Program-made: the position numbers and the translations under genes
Shown: positions 33,753-46,100 of the stretch, one piece after another
How the letters are laid out: each line of letters starts with the position of its first letter
Position numbering within the stretch: the stretch's first letter is position 1
NCBI GenBank assembly: GCA_012845835.1
Contig: JABAKD010000011.1
Location: 8,928,381 to 8,992,380, forward strand
From: Undaria pinnatifida
Taxonomy: Eukaryota > Sar > Phaeophyceae > Laminariales > Alariaceae
Direction of reading: 5' to 3'
Length of the DNA stretch: 64,000 nt
The notes under the pieces: model-generated
The model's input: the letters and a program-made list of their open reading frames with translations, nothing else
Told to the model about the DNA's origin: nothing
Databases searched by the model: none

Positions 33753-33998
33753 ATTCGATACGATTCCTACGTACGGCAGAGCTGTGCAACACTCCTTGCC
33801 TATCTGATACTTCTCAATTCACCCACAAGAAAATTCTGAGAAACAATACCAGCGCTCAAGTCGATGAACAGCCCCATGGCCTATTCAGGGTACACAACCT
33901 AAAATATTGTGTAAAAATGCTGGCGTTCCCGACGATTTGGGGCTAGGAGTTATCCGCTAGAAAAACTGAAACGACCTCTAGCTAGCGTGGCAAGCGTC
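33753..33998 (+). mobile_element. Family C element, decayed
   Basis: Interior CCCCATGGCCTATTCAGGG and CCCGACGATTTGGGGCTAGG; right end CCTCTAGCTAGCGTGGCAAG. Left end not recognisable. Confidence 0.5.
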
Positions 33999-34570
33999 GA
34001 AAGGTGGAGATTCATAATACATTGTCCTGTCTATGTGAGTTCCGCTGTAGTGAGCCTCACCAGCTGAAGCCTCTGCGTACGTGCGAGTACCCAGCCTTCG
34101 AGTGGCAACCGCAGGACGGCCGCTACTATACTCTGTCGATTGGGATGGAGCACAGTGCAGGCAGCAGTTCTGCGCTGTGACACCGACAATTAAACTGCAC
34201 GGCGGTGTTGATTCGTTTTGTTGTCGAAGGGAGTCCGAATTTTTAGGTTCTTCAGCGCGATCGTCCTGTAAATTAAAGACGCAAAAAATATGTCACCTGC
34301 TTCGTACCCTCTCACTTACTGAAGTTACGCTCGACCCCGTCTGCCATTTTCTGTTCAGCTTTAACCCGCCGAACCAAGGGCGATTCCATTTTATACCAGC
34401 CATAACCTCGCCACTTTCCCTTGGGGATGGCTGATATCCCATTGATTGGCCTGAGGTACAACTACCCGCCCATGACCCGATGAAACTCACAACCTCTACG
34501 TGTTGGCACTCGACGCATCTCAACTGGCAGGTTGCTGCCCGAAGGATGTGGTCACTTGACCACTCCTGCT

Positions 34571-34766
34571 ACACGGTAGAGCGCGAGCATAACGTTTTCG
34601 GAGTCTCCCTCACCTAAAATCGGGTTTGGACAAAACCAAAAGCCATACCCAGTGAATAACTAATGTGAAACAAAAATTGAATTTTCGACTGTTTTTGGGT
34701 GAAGGAGCCCGTCAGCCAGAAAAGTTTTCAGACAAAAAGTAGCATACTCTATCATGGCATGCGTCT
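34571..34766 (+). mobile_element. Family C element, partial
   Basis: GGTAGAGCGCGAGCATAACG and CGGAGTCTCCCTCACC at the left. CGACTGTTTTTGGGTGAAGG, AGCCCGTCAGCCAG and CTCTATCATGGCATGCGTC at the right. Confidence 0.6.
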
Positions 34767-35159
34767 AGTCACCTATGTATAGGGTCAGTCAGGTTCCGAG
34801 TCACGGAACATGGTTGTGCGGCAGGTTTTCGAATCTCCGATGAGTTGCAAAACGCTTCCGATCGCGTGGTGAACAGGGTGCCCATCGTCGACATGGCCGT
34901 CGACCCACGCCCAGCTAGTCTGTTAGTTGATCGCGGCTGGCGTATAGCTTGTCAACCTCTACTCGTAGGTCGCAAGTATTGACGACGGGGGCCGGCGCTA
35001 TGCGAACGGGATGCAGGTATCAGTGACCAATCCTCTCACAAGCCAGAGACAGATGGAATATATGCGCCAGCCGCGACTACCTATCACCCGAGCTTGGCAG
35101 TCGTCTATCAGTGACGACGACAGACACCCCGCCCACGATACAATCGTCGATGCTCTGGA

Positions 35160-35393
35160 CTGATTCTACGATACCCCAGCGATTTTCTTTAACGAACGTT
35201 TCATTAATGGCTGCTCGACACGAGGAAGGATGCTATGAAGAAAATATCTGCATTAAGTTTTCTTGTTTACGGAGGCCTGTCGAACGATGACGTCGGGGTG
35301 GCAAGGGGCACCTTATTTCAGGAGATACGGCCGGGAGTTGGTTTCAAAACCGGCGATTTCGTTAAAGAAAAGTTCGAGAGGGCTACCGTAGAA
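35160..35393 (+). mobile_element. Family A MITE-like element
   Basis: Starts TGATTCTACGATACCCCAGC and ends GAGGGCTACCGTAGAA. Interior: TTAACGAACGTTTCATTAA, CTCGACACGAGGAAGGATGC, GACGTCGGGGTGGCAAGGGG and GATACGGCCGGGAGTTGG. It lies between blocks b and c of the first unit and is absent from the second unit, so it was inserted after the duplication. Confidence 0.8.
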
Positions 35394-35889
35394 CCACTCT
35401 CTGCAGAATGCATCAAATAATTGCAGCTTCGAACCGGCAGCCCCAACGTACGCTGCCGGGTAGCTTCTCCGAATGCCGGCATCTAGGTTTTCTTGGTTTT
35501 CTTTGTCGCCCGTGTCAGGGGCAATAATCGACGTCAACACAACGCTGGAAGGTCGCTTTTTAGTTCCCGGGGAGTCGTCTCGGCATCTGGGGATAAGAAT
35601 ATACTACCGCATCCTCCGCTCTCACCGTCACCGTTGCAGCTGAAAACTCCAGCTAGCTGCAGCCGAATCTCCTCCTTGAAAAATCGCCAACACCACGGAT
35701 CGTGACTTAAACTAAACCCATTCTTCAGGCCGTTTTTCGCCGTCGTCAGCCCGCGTCTGCCCGTCCATGGCCCTGACCCGAACGGGCTGACGAGACGGGA
35801 TAGATGGGATGGGGAAAATAGGAATGGTTGTGCCCAATGCCCTTGCCCGGTGGCTGTACTTCTGAAGGAACCGGTTTCGGGTACAGTCG

Positions 35890-36500
35890 ACGCTACCGTT
35901 GCTGCGGTGGCCATGGCGACGGCGACACCATCACGGCGCTAGCGGTCGCAAAAAGTCCCCGGAAAGGCGAGGACGACATCCCACTGCCGGACGTTGCAGC
36001 AACAGTGGTTTTTCCCTGATGCCGACGACATACGCAGACCTCGGACAAGCCTAGATGCCGTCGAGCGCGATGGCTTCTCGTCACCCGCTGCGGGTGTTCG
36101 AAAGCGAAGCTAATCACGTCCGATGCACTAAACGTCATTGCCGATTATTCACAATCCTCGCTGAAGTCACTGCCGACGGCGGCTGCTGCTGCTGCTGCAA
36201 CCGAAGCTATATGCCGAAGTAATTTCCCTCTGTAGCACCTTCCATGAAACACGTGGTTGATGACGGCCCCGGTTTTTCCCGCTCTCCCACTCCGTCATGC
36301 TTGGATCTGACACACGCGCACACACCCAACTTCGAAGACGCTTTTTCTAGCATGAGTACTCGCGCTTCCACCAACGCTTGCCTCACCGAATCAACTGCTC
36401 AGTTAGTTTGACACATGTAGCACTGCTCCGTCGACAGCCTGAATATGGCATCAAGTCCTCCTGTCACGCCGCTTTCTGAACCCGGGCTTCTACCGCATCC
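35890..36500 (-). pseudogene. Decayed copy of the 57.6-59.5 kb exon, unit 1 (blocks d-e)
   Basis: The minus-strand translation retains GMSSSPFRGLF, against GMSSSPLRGLF in the exon at 57633-59500. The DNA matches that exon over ACGGCGCTAGC, AGTCCCCGNAAAGGCGAGGA and CGACATCCCANTGCCG. No continuous frame extends beyond about 80 codons. Confidence 0.6.
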
Positions 36501-36806
36501 AACGCGAACACCACAGGTGGAGATCTCCGATCAACAGTGTTCGGAGACCATTTATGTACTTGTCGCCATCACGGATGCTTCTTTCTCCATGGCGGCTTCC
36601 GTCACTCATGGCATTGCCTGCTGTGTTTCGGATGATGGCGTGACCGTTATATATGGCGCGTGATGCCCCAGCTGGGTCTGCCGCCGTGGCAGAAGCAAAC
36701 GTATCTGGGGCATCACGCGCCATACATAGCTTTCAAGCCGTCGTCGGGAACGCAGCGGGTGGAGGCTGTGTCACGGCAGCCACCAGGGGGCAAGAAGCAT
36801 CCTTTA

Positions 36807-37330
36807 TTACTGCAGACACACAAAAATGGTCTCCGAAGCCACCGCAATCGCTGCCATGCCTGGGATTACCCCCCCCCCCCCGCCCCCCGCCCCCCCTTTC
36901 GCCACGCGCTTGTCGTTGGCTAGCTGGATGGTGACCCTCTCTGCCGGCAAGCGGGTAATTCGACCGAAGGGTAGCAGTGCCCGCAGGAGTACGTTTTGGA
37001 GCCATGAAGATACCAATGCGTTTGGGCGCCACTCCGTCGAGGTTTCCATGGAGGCGTCGGGTTGGACACCGACGCCACCAGTCTTTCGTCCATCAGGGGG
37101 CGCTTGAAACCAGCTGTCGCACTGACCATCGACGGATACAACAACAGCGTTTGTCATGCTGCCCCCGTATTTACGAAAAACGGGTAACGCCGGTGTTCAT
37201 GAGGATGTCCCACGTTGGGGACGTGAACGAGGTGGTACCGAGATGCTTTGGTGCCCACTTGGTTCAAGATGACGTTCGGGGCGGCATGCTGTCTCCTCGT
37301 GGTGGGTGACAGGTGAATTACGCCCTTTGT
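36807..37330 (-). pseudogene. Decayed copy, unit 1 (block f)
   Basis: An open minus-strand frame of 116 codons (36807-37157) ends in a Gly run encoded by a poly-C tract, as in the related exon's Gly-rich tail. The frame shifts relative to other units at the homopolymers. Confidence 0.45.
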
Positions 37331-37579
37331 TTCACGAGGATGTCTCCCATCGGAGACCTAGACTGCGTGGGGTTGAGGTGCCTTGGTATTTCCTGGGGTG
37401 CTTGTGTGGGTGCTGCGAGCACCTATCCTTCAAGTGGCAGCTGCACCCGAAGAACGGCTATTGTCTATGTAGACTGGAGTGTGGTAAACGCGGTAGGTCT
37501 GCTGTTTGGCACAAGCTACAAGCAGCTCATTGTAAAATTCTGTTTTCGTCGACTCCAGTCCGAATTCCAGATTTGTCGG

Positions 37580-37860
37580 CGACCCTCCGGTGCACTCAAG
37601 TCACCCCGCATCCCTTGTTGAAGCTACGCCCGGCGCCGCGTGCTGTTACCGTCTAACCTCCACCCGCCCTCCCCTCGGGCAAATACTCTGAGAGAAGTAA
37701 ATACCTCACCGTTTTCCGTTTGGGATGGCTGGTTTCCCGTCTGTTGACCTGGGGTAGAACTACCTGTTCGTGATCTGATGGAATTGACTATATCGATGTA
37801 CTGGCACTCGGACGTAGCTTTATTGGTGGGCTGCGACCGGCACGAAGGTGCAGTATTATA
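37580..37860. repeat. Block a of unit 2 (recurs at 34310 and 42600)
   Basis: TGTTGAAGCTACGCCCGGCG, CTTTCCGTTTGGGATGGCTG, ATCTGATGGAATTGAC and GTACTGGCACTCGGAC correspond in order to 34310-34540 and, more weakly, 42650-42830. No coding recognised in any copy. Confidence 0.6.
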
Positions 37861-38400
37861 TACAGTGGAGGCTACGTTTTAACAGACGGGTGTGCTGGGC
37901 GAGTTAAGCCTTTTTTCAATCTGTCTTCCTCTGATACCGATTTAAGAGAAGGTTTATCATATACCGAATGCTTTATTTAAGAGAACAACTCTTGAATCAA
38001 AAATATGGATTTTAGTGAGCTTGTGAGCGATTTCAAGAGAGACGTGGTTGGCGCCTTTGTCGTGGATGCTCAACAAACTGCGCGGGGCCCGGCGTATGGT
38101 GAAGCCTCGAGTCACCTCGCGTAGGTGCTGTGCAAGGCATGATCTTGTGTCTGCAGACGTGCTGCTATTTACTTTTCCCGCGCTCTTGAGCTTGAGTTTT
38201 CTGAGGCTTCCGTCGGATAAAATTATACTCCAGTATCGAAGAGAGGGATTCGAGGTATTTGATATCTCTTATATCGGTATATCTCGTAAGTCGGGCGCGC
38301 TTAGACCGTAGCGCCCGCCGTAATGCAAAACGTACATATAAAGGCATACATATGTATATATTTGTATACTTTAGATAAATCGAGTCCCGCAACATACTGG
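37861..38400. other. Gene-free stretch between blocks a and b of unit 2
   Basis: Only short open frames. Nothing recognised. Confidence 0.4.
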
Positions 38401-39141
38401 CAGGGCAGGCTAGCGAATCTCCGATGGTTTTCAACGCGATTTCGATCGCACGATGGATGGGGCCATCTGCTGCGATTTATCGTGCCTTCCGATTTATCGG
38501 ATCCCTTCGGCAATATGCAGACCCCACTTCAAAATGTCAATCCCCCCCTGAAATATATCGCCACACATGGTCGCGGTCAGTGTCCAGCTAAGCTAGTTAA
38601 TCGCGTCTGGCGCACAACTCGCCAACCTCTAGACTGAAAGCATTGACGACGGAGACCCTGTTCTTTGCGAACACGATGCAAGCCTCAGCCTCCAATCCTC
38701 TCAAGCTAAAGCCAGACGCATTACACGTCAGCCGCAACCAACTTTCAGTTGAGCTGGATAGGAATCTATCGCGACGATGATGGACACTCCGTTCATTATG
38801 CGATCGTCGATGCTGTGCAGAGTGCATCGGATATATGCCGCTCCGAATTGGCAGCCCCGTAGCCGGTGCCGAGTACCACCTTCGCATGCCGACATCTGGG
38901 TTTTCTCGGTTTTCTTTGTCGTTTTGTGGTGGTAGAAAATCGACGTTGCCGCAACGCCGAAACGTCGCATTGTCCTTTTCAAAGAGTTTTGGCGGCCTCT
39001 TTCGCCGACAAAAAGCTACCGTAGCCGCCGCCACTGCCACCGCGCTTGCAGCCGCAACTCCAGCTGCGCCCGAATTTACCTTCTAAAGAATTTCCACTAT
39101 AAAGGAACGTGGCTCATACCAACTCTATTCCTCAACCCAAT

Positions 39142-39500
39142 CTACTCCGTCGCTATTCTGCCTGTCCGTCCATGGTGTCCGTCTAGACGGACCGACCACG
39201 GCGGGGGTGGACTAGAAAACTTTGGGGTGTTCGTTGAAGGTACGACCCTTGCGGGTGGCACTTGAAGCGGCTTCGGCAGCTGCCGCTGCAGTTGAAGCGG
39301 CTTCGGCTGCTGCCGCTGCAGCTGCCGCTGCTGTGGTGACCACGTCGACAGCAGCAGCTTGACGGTGCTAGCGGTCGTGAATAGTTCCCGGGTGGTTGAG
39401 CGAATTCCCACCGCCAGGCATTGCTGCGACGTGGAGGCTACCAGACGCCGACGACATGGAAAAACCCCGGAAGCAAAGATGCCGGCACGTGCAGGTGCTG
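39142..39500 (-). pseudogene. Decayed copy, unit 2 (block d)
   Basis: An 89-codon minus frame carries RELFTTASTVKLLLSTWSPQ followed by a Gln-rich tract. This parallels RGLFGPASAVKLLQSPLAPQ plus Gln/Pro repeats in the exon at 57633-59500. This is the clearest evidence that the array derives from that gene family. Confidence 0.65.
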
Positions 39501-40274
39501 CCCACCACCGACCGCGGGGGTGTCAAAGAGGGGCTAAACCTATCAAATGGACCTCCGATCATCGCCGATTGCACCGTTGTCACAACCCTTGCTGAACGCG
39601 CTACTGGGGAACCCTGAAGCTGCAGCCAACACTCCTCTGCCGAAGCAACCTCCCTCCGCAACACCGTCCACAGAGATTGTAGTTCCTGCCAGCGCTTGAT
39701 ATTTCCGCTCGCCCGCCCCATTGTCGGAGCATCAGGCACACGCTCGAACCACCACGTCAGAGGGCATTGCCTGAAGCACGGAATTTTACGCTTCGGCCGA
39801 CTTTTAATTCACCGAATCAACCACCCAGCCCGCCTGACATACAAAGAGCTACTCCGCCGACAGTCTGAGCATTACATCAAGCACCACTGCTCCGACGCTT
39901 TCACCGCCCGGGCATCTATCACACCGCACGCAAAAAGCCGCCATCGACAGTATGACGCCGACCACACCGCTCAAGATGAGAGACACCCGTGCGTAGATAT
40001 CTCCGACCAACAGTGTTTGGAGGTCATGGGTGTGCCTGCAGTCACCAAGGCTGCTATTTCGACGCACGCCGTCACCCGCTATGTTCCGGATGATGACGCG
40101 ACCATTATACTTGGGCCGTCATGCCCCAGCTACTCCTGTCGAAACCAAACGCAGGTGGAGCACCAAGCGCCATGTATAGCGGGGGTGCCGCCATCCGGAG
40201 AACAGCGGGCGAAAAGTTGCGTCACGGCGGCCTAGGGGAGTTAACTAGCAGCCTTGGTGACTGCAGACACATTC

Positions 40275-40830
40275 TTAGTCTCCAAAGCCACCGCAGTCGC
40301 CACCATACCCAAGCCCCCCCCCCCCCTTCACCACGCCTTTATCGCCGGTTGACTGGTCGGCGCTGTTCTCTGCCGGCGAGCGGAAGACTCGGACGGAGGG
40401 TCACGGTGCCGCAGGCGTGCACGTTTCGTCACATTTGGCGACAGTATGACGTCGCCGTGGTGCCGCTATTGCGAACGTCCTCTTAGGCCTAGAAGACACT
40501 ATCGCACTTCGGTGCCACCCCGAAGAGGTTTCCGACTGGAACATATTTGTGAATACCACCGCCACGTACCTTTCGCCCACCGTGGGAATCATGACCCCCG
40601 CTGCCGCTGGAACCATCGAGGGTCACAACGGTGTCGTTTTTCATGCTTCCGATGAATTACGAACGGGGTGCTAAAAAGGATGTCGCCCAACGGAGACCTG
40701 CACGAGGTGGGGCCGAGACGCCTTGGTGTACTCTTGGTTTGAGATGGCGGTCTCAACTGCGGTGGAAGCATGCTCTCTCTTCGTGGTGGGGGGAAGGCGG
40801 TTGGCGCCTATGGATACGAGGATGCCTCCC
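40275..40830 (-). pseudogene. Decayed copy, unit 2 (block f)
   Basis: Collinear with 36830-37330 at DNA level (GCCACCGCAGTCGCC, poly-C run, CTCTGCCGGCGAGCGG, CCAACGGAGACCTGCACGAG). Frames are broken. Confidence 0.5.
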
Positions 40831-42197
40831 AACTGCGTTGTAGACGGATGCCGCGCCAGATCGGTGACTCTCTTACGCGCAGCACGTTACTTTACTGAGC
40901 CCAACCACGCAATCGGGTATTTTGAGACTGAGGATCATTGCGGCCAAGAGATGGACTCATACGGAAAACCATGGGGCCATCGGACATGACTATGCAAGTA
41001 TGCGTAGAGACTAAATATTTACGGACAGTGCATTGCACACATCCCGTACTTCGTGGTATCTGTGCCCGGTGAAGCAACTAGTTAAACGGTCGTGGTTACA
41101 AATGTACTCGTCAACGCATTGCTGTTCACATATTCCAACTCTCTTATTTCTCAGAAGCTTCCCTTATCATATCCGTCGCCAAGTCTATTCGCACGTTTCC
41201 CTACTTGTAGTGCTCCTTCTTCCCTTTCCGTCCCGGGCTAGTATCCCCCCTCTGTCTGCACCAACAATCACGCTAGGCCCCGCACGCCCAGACGACCATG
41301 GTAGATTTTTAATGAGCAGGGACAATGTGGACAACTCACGCCCGCGTCTCTCCAACCTCGGCTTCATTTGATTAAAAACCTGCTGTGATTCCGACGTAGA
41401 TCGGGGATGGTAGAGGAAGCGAGGGTGGCATCGACGTCCACTTGAAGGGGGAAAGAGCCCCTCAATAGAAAGCTCCCGGGGCACCGCAGTCAATATTGTC
41501 GTCGCCGTCTCTGGTCGGCCATGCGTCACGCATCAAATCGTACGCCGGGACGTTGCCGATAGTCCCCTGCAAATCAACGCTGAAGAAATCAAAGCGCTGT
41601 TACTGCGCACCATGTCCACCATCTGCGAGCACCGAAACACACTTTGTCGGGATATCCGGATATCGATGTAACCCTTCCCCTTCCCACTTTCGTCTAGTTT
41701 GCGCAATCGATCGCTGCGATGTCGCCGGAGTCGAAAAGAGTGATCATCACCCCAGCTGGTGTATTGTAGGACCCTCGCCTCGCTTGTCCGGCGGGCCTCA
41801 CATCGACGTCTCGGGAGCATCGCAGCAACACCGTCTCCAGGTGGTCGGGCTTGGTGCCCAATAAAATATCCCTAAGGACAAAGCGTTCACCGATAAGCGA
41901 TACCATATGGTGTTTGAGAATGTCGACGCGCATGCATTCAGCCGAGACTCGTGTCGAGCCATGTTCGCTTGTATCATCTGCACGCACAAATCAAACGAGA
42001 AGACGAACACAAACAAGTAATCAATATTATTGAAATCCCATCCAAATGGCTTCAGCAATAATAGTGTGCGTTGTCGACCTGGCTCATCGAATTGTTCGTC
42101 GGATTGAGCTCACACGTTTTTTCATAGTCAATGTGTGGGTGAGGCAGAACGCTGTTCGAGTAAGGCATCTCACGGGGCATCAAAATTACGAGTGATA
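40831..42197. other. Insertion-like stretch between array units, no gene supported
   Basis: Lacks the block structure of its neighbours. Open frames of 114 (41185-41529 minus), 95 (41533-41820 minus) and 122 codons (41496-41864 plus) overlap one another. One minus frame has a charged helical patch, but no domain is recognised. Confidence 0.35.
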
Positions 42198-42440
42198 TTG
42201 TACGATAGCCCACCCCCCAAACCGTTGATTTTGTTTAACGAACGAACGTTTCATGGTTGCTCGACACGAGGGAGGATGCAATGAAAACATATGATATCTC
42301 ATTTATTTCTTGTTTGGAAAGAACTATCGATCTATGACGTCGGGGTGGCAGGGGGCAATATATTTCAGGAGATACGGCCGGGAGCAGTTTTCGAAGACGG
42401 CGATTTCGCTAAAGAAAATCTGGGAGGGCTGCCGTAGGAC
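42198..42440 (+). mobile_element. Family A MITE-like element
   Basis: Starts TTGTACGATAGCCCACCCCC and ends GGGAGGGCTGCCGTAGGACG. Interior: TTTAACGAACGAACGTTTCA, CTCGACACGAGGGAGGATGC, ATGACGTCGGGGTGGCAGGG and GAGATACGGCCGGGAGC. Confidence 0.75.
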
Positions 42441-43855
42441 GACTGTTACCCAGCCTTCGGGTGGCAACCGCAAACCGAACAATGGCTGCTGCAGTTCACA
42501 TGAAACGCGGTACAAGCAATAATCCTGCGCTTTGGCGCCGGCCAAAGGCAGCTCGTTGAGCTTTCGCTTATTTGTCGAGACGAGCCGAAAATTTTCTGAT
42601 TTACCAACCGCTTTCCAGTAGAGGTATTATTTGTCCCCTCACGTCCATTGATAAAGTTTCTCCCGGCCCCGTGTGCTGTTGGCGGTCCAATTTCAACCCC
42701 ACGAGCTCTTGCTTGAGAAAAGTAGATAACTCGCTACTTTCCGTGTTAATTGACCGATATCCCATCCCGTTGATATAGGTCAACTGTGTTAGGATGTCAT
42801 CGATGCGACGTAGCATGGACATTTGTATCGTTTACTTAGTTTGAATCACATAGTGTACTTCTAGTGGAGTATGGCGAATCTCTGATCGAATTCCAAACAT
42901 TTTCGATCGAATTGTGAATGAGATATCTATCGCCGGCATTTAAAGCACGTTCAGCTCCGATGGTAGGTAGTTGATAGCGGCAGGCGTGCAGCTCGTCTGC
43001 ATGCACTTCGGGAACATTGACGCCGGAGACTTGTATCAAACGCCCACGATACAGATCTCTGTCACCTATGTTCGCAAACCGGGGTCAACTTAGTTGCACG
43101 TCCCCGCTGCGACCAACCAACAGCCGAATAGTACATGCTTCACCTGCGGGTGATGTTCAACCCGTCCAAACCTCGACCAGGCATGCTCTGCCCGTCGCAG
43201 TTGTTTTTGGCACCCCGGCAGCCGGCTGCCAGCAGGCCGTACGCGCCCCCGCGTATAGGTTACCTAGAAGTCCCTGACCCTTACGTCGGGATAGGCCAAC
43301 GTCGCCCCAACGCTGGGCAGTTGCGTCGGGGCGTCTTGATGACTCCCACGCAGACCTTGTTTTTAGTGCTTGCTTAAAGCACGAGCAACCGCACTTGACC
43401 AATGCCGCCTTTACCGAATCCATCGCCCCGTTCGCTTGACTCACAGGCGATTGCTCCGTCAACAGGCGGAATACTGCATCACCCCCTCCGGTTCTCTCGC
43501 TTCCGCCACCCGTGGCCGTACCACCTCGGGCGCAAACCCCTTGTCGGTGTCAGATGACATGCTCACCAGTCTAGGCAGGGCATTATCCACCGGTGGATAT
43601 GTCCGGTCGACGTCCCAGAGGACGTTAATCCTCCTGAAGTCGTCGAAGCTTCCGCTTCCCCCGCAGCAGGCGCCGCAATGCCCACCGTGGGCGGCGTCAT
43701 TTGCAGCCGAAAGCGTGGCTTAAAAGGTGCGGGATTACCCAACTTCCTCTGTCCTCGTCAACGCCGTCTTTACCGTGCCTGAGGCTACCCACCACCTCCT
43801 CTAATCTCGGGCCTGTCGTCTGATTCGGCCACCATCGTCGCCACCATTCCCGAGA

Positions 43856-44383
43856 CTACCGCCCGCCCCCCTTCGTTGTGCGCTTGTGGACGGCTGGACT
43901 CGGCTCGTCTCTGCCGGCGTTCGTGAGGTTCGAGAAGGGGGTCGAGGTGCCCGTAGGATTACCATTCGTCAATTTTGTCGACAGCTGCCCACAGAGGCAG
44001 TCTCGGACATATTTTTCAATTAAGGAGCGACCAATTCGTTTAGGCGTCACCTCATCGAGGTTTGTGCTTGAAGAAATCCGCGTCAACACCGTCACCATCG
44101 TCCTTTTTCCCAACTTCGCCGTCGAAGGTGGTTGCCTACAGTCGCTGTCGTTGGGAGAAAGAGGGGGCGGTGTCGGTGATGGCGTGAACTCCTCCAAGCG
44201 GAGACCTAGACGGGTTGGCACCGAGACGCACGGGGTTCCTTTTTCGTCAAGCATGGCGTCCGCGACTGCGTTCTGCAGAAGGCTTCGGCCAACAACCGTG
44301 AACGGTAGTTCCACCGGCACCACTTCGACCCTCCTCTTGGACGCCTCGCGCACCAGCATCGATGGGTATCGCTCAGTCGACAA
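43856..44383 (-). pseudogene. Decayed copy, unit 3 (block f), 175-codon open frame
   Basis: The longest open frame in the array. It carries VELPFTV followed by a diverged stretch, against AGLPFTVF in the exon at 57633-59500. The DNA agrees over ATGGCGTCCGCGACTGCG and CCGTGAACGGTAGTTCC. The frame also contains a Pro-rich segment (PSPTPPPLSP). It could be a surviving exon rather than a relic, but the other blocks of its unit are degraded or missing (block d is not found). Confidence 0.45.
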
Positions 44384-45124
44384 CTAGTGCGCTATTAAGG
44401 CATCTCGGCAATAACCTCGGGTGTTGTGGCGACACTCGCAGCGGAGGCAGACGACGAGCGCGCGAAAAGATGGGAGCGCGCGGGGGGGGGGGGGGGCATG
44501 ATCGCCAATACGCGGTGGCGGTTGTCATGTTTCCAACGATGACATTGAGAGAAACGCGGGTAGCATCGATGTTGTCACCAAGCGAAGACCTAGACAAGGA
44601 AGCGTACGAAGCCCGTTCGTTAGTGCCACGGTCGCTCGTTTAACCTCTTCAGTGTGGTAAGTCCCATGTTCTAAACAAACACCCGCGACCGGGCGTGGCC
44701 GCTAACCTTGTATATATAACAGAATCCTGACTAAACTGTGCACTAAACGGCATCGTTCCAAGCAACTTTCTCGATACTGATATTTCGCCACTGGTCCTAA
44801 CGCTGATGCTGCCGCCACCGCCGCTGCCGCCGCCTAACATGCCGTGTCGTCTCCAACGATATGTGTGCTGCCCTTTTGCCCCTGCAGCTGTGTTGCATTA
44901 GTTGAGTACCACAGTGACACGGAGTATCGCGCACATCGCGACCCCATCACCATTATCTTCGCTATCAACAAGCCCTCTGTGACCGCCCGGTTTTATCTCC
45001 CCGATGATTGCGAAACAGGTAAACAAAAAACCAAGTCATGTTTCACACTCACACAGGTTCCGATCTCTTTGTCCCAGCTTGTTGCATGATGCCGGTCTCC
45101 GTCGTCAATGCTGTCAAGCCGAAG
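44384..45124. other. Array spacer, no gene supported
   Basis: A G-run at about 44481-44496 and a (GCCGCC)n-type short tract at 44809-44833. No domain-bearing frame. Confidence 0.4.
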
Positions 45125-45373
45125 GCATTAACGTTATTGGGGGCTCGTTCTGCCGTGGCTGGTGGTCACTCGCGTGAGTCACCCCCCGATTCCTTCGCGG
45201 TCTTACGCTTTCCAGGCGTTGTTTTCTATCTGTGATATGAAGCCACCATGGAATGGGTAGCTACGCCGCGCCAAACAAATCGCCTAATGTTGTTCTAATC
45301 GAGATTATACAGATTCATTCGGGAGAACGGAAAAAAACACAAGTGAACAAGGGGCTACTTCCCTACCGTAGCC
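45125..45373 (+). mobile_element. Family B element
   Basis: Left end ATTAACGTTATTGGGGGCTC (degenerate). Palindrome GGTCACTCGCGTGAGTCACC (45164-45183). Core CTTCGCGGTCTTACGCTTTC, ATATGAAGCCACCATGGAAT and GGTAGCTACGCCGCGCC. The right palindrome is decayed (CAGATTCATTCGGGAG); the right end is TTCCCTACCGTAGCC. Confidence 0.7.
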
Positions 45374-45476
45374 ATAGGCGCAGCTGCGTGTCGTCGGAAC
45401 TGGACACGCGTCCAGTGTCAATCATAGACATCCCATCCAAGGTGTGTTCATCGATGTTCTGAAGTCCAGCGGATAG

Positions 45477-46100
45477 TTGGTGTTTCGACTTGAAGCCCGC
45501 ACAGCCGGTGCCGGGCAGTACCTCCGCATGCCGACATCTAGGCTTTCTTGTTTTCTTGTCGCATGCCTCAGTGAGAATCGACGTCTTGCCGCAATGCCGA
45601 AACGTCGCCTTTTCTCTTTGGGGGAATGTTTCGACCTCTACCACGGAGAAGGAGATGGTGAAGCTGCCCGCACCGCCGCCGCCGCCGCCGCCGTCGTTGC
45701 CGCCGCTGCAATTCCAGATGCAGCCGAAGACGCTTCACTGAGAAGTGCCAATAGCAAGGATCGCGACTGCCATCGACCCCATTTCCTCAGGCGCACTCCT
45801 GCCGCTCGTCAATCCGTCCGTCCGTCCATGGTCCGTCTAATTGAAGTGGCAACGGCAGGCGTGGGCCGGAGATCGTGCGGCCAGTGTCATATTTTATCTT
45901 TGCTCTATTGGCTCTTCTGTGGGACGCCGCTTGGGCAGTAGCTGCAACTGCCACTTGTGCGGTGACCACGGCGACGGCAGTTGCTATACGGCGCTAGCGA
46001 CACCTGGTGAAAACCGGAAAGGAAAGGGCGACATCCCACTGCTAGACGTTGCAGCGACGTCTATTTTCCGTAACAACGACATACGAAAACCATGATAGCC
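45477..46100. pseudogene. Decayed copy, unit 4 (blocks c and d)
   Basis: A + frame of 154 codons (45477-45941) starts with a segment containing RMPTSRLSCF, matching RTPTSRLSLF of the exon at 57633-59500 but on the opposite strand, then runs into an Ala-rich (GCC)n tract. Block d on the minus strand lies 450 bp further on, making an inverted arrangement that is also seen in units 1 and 2. Confidence 0.5.
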
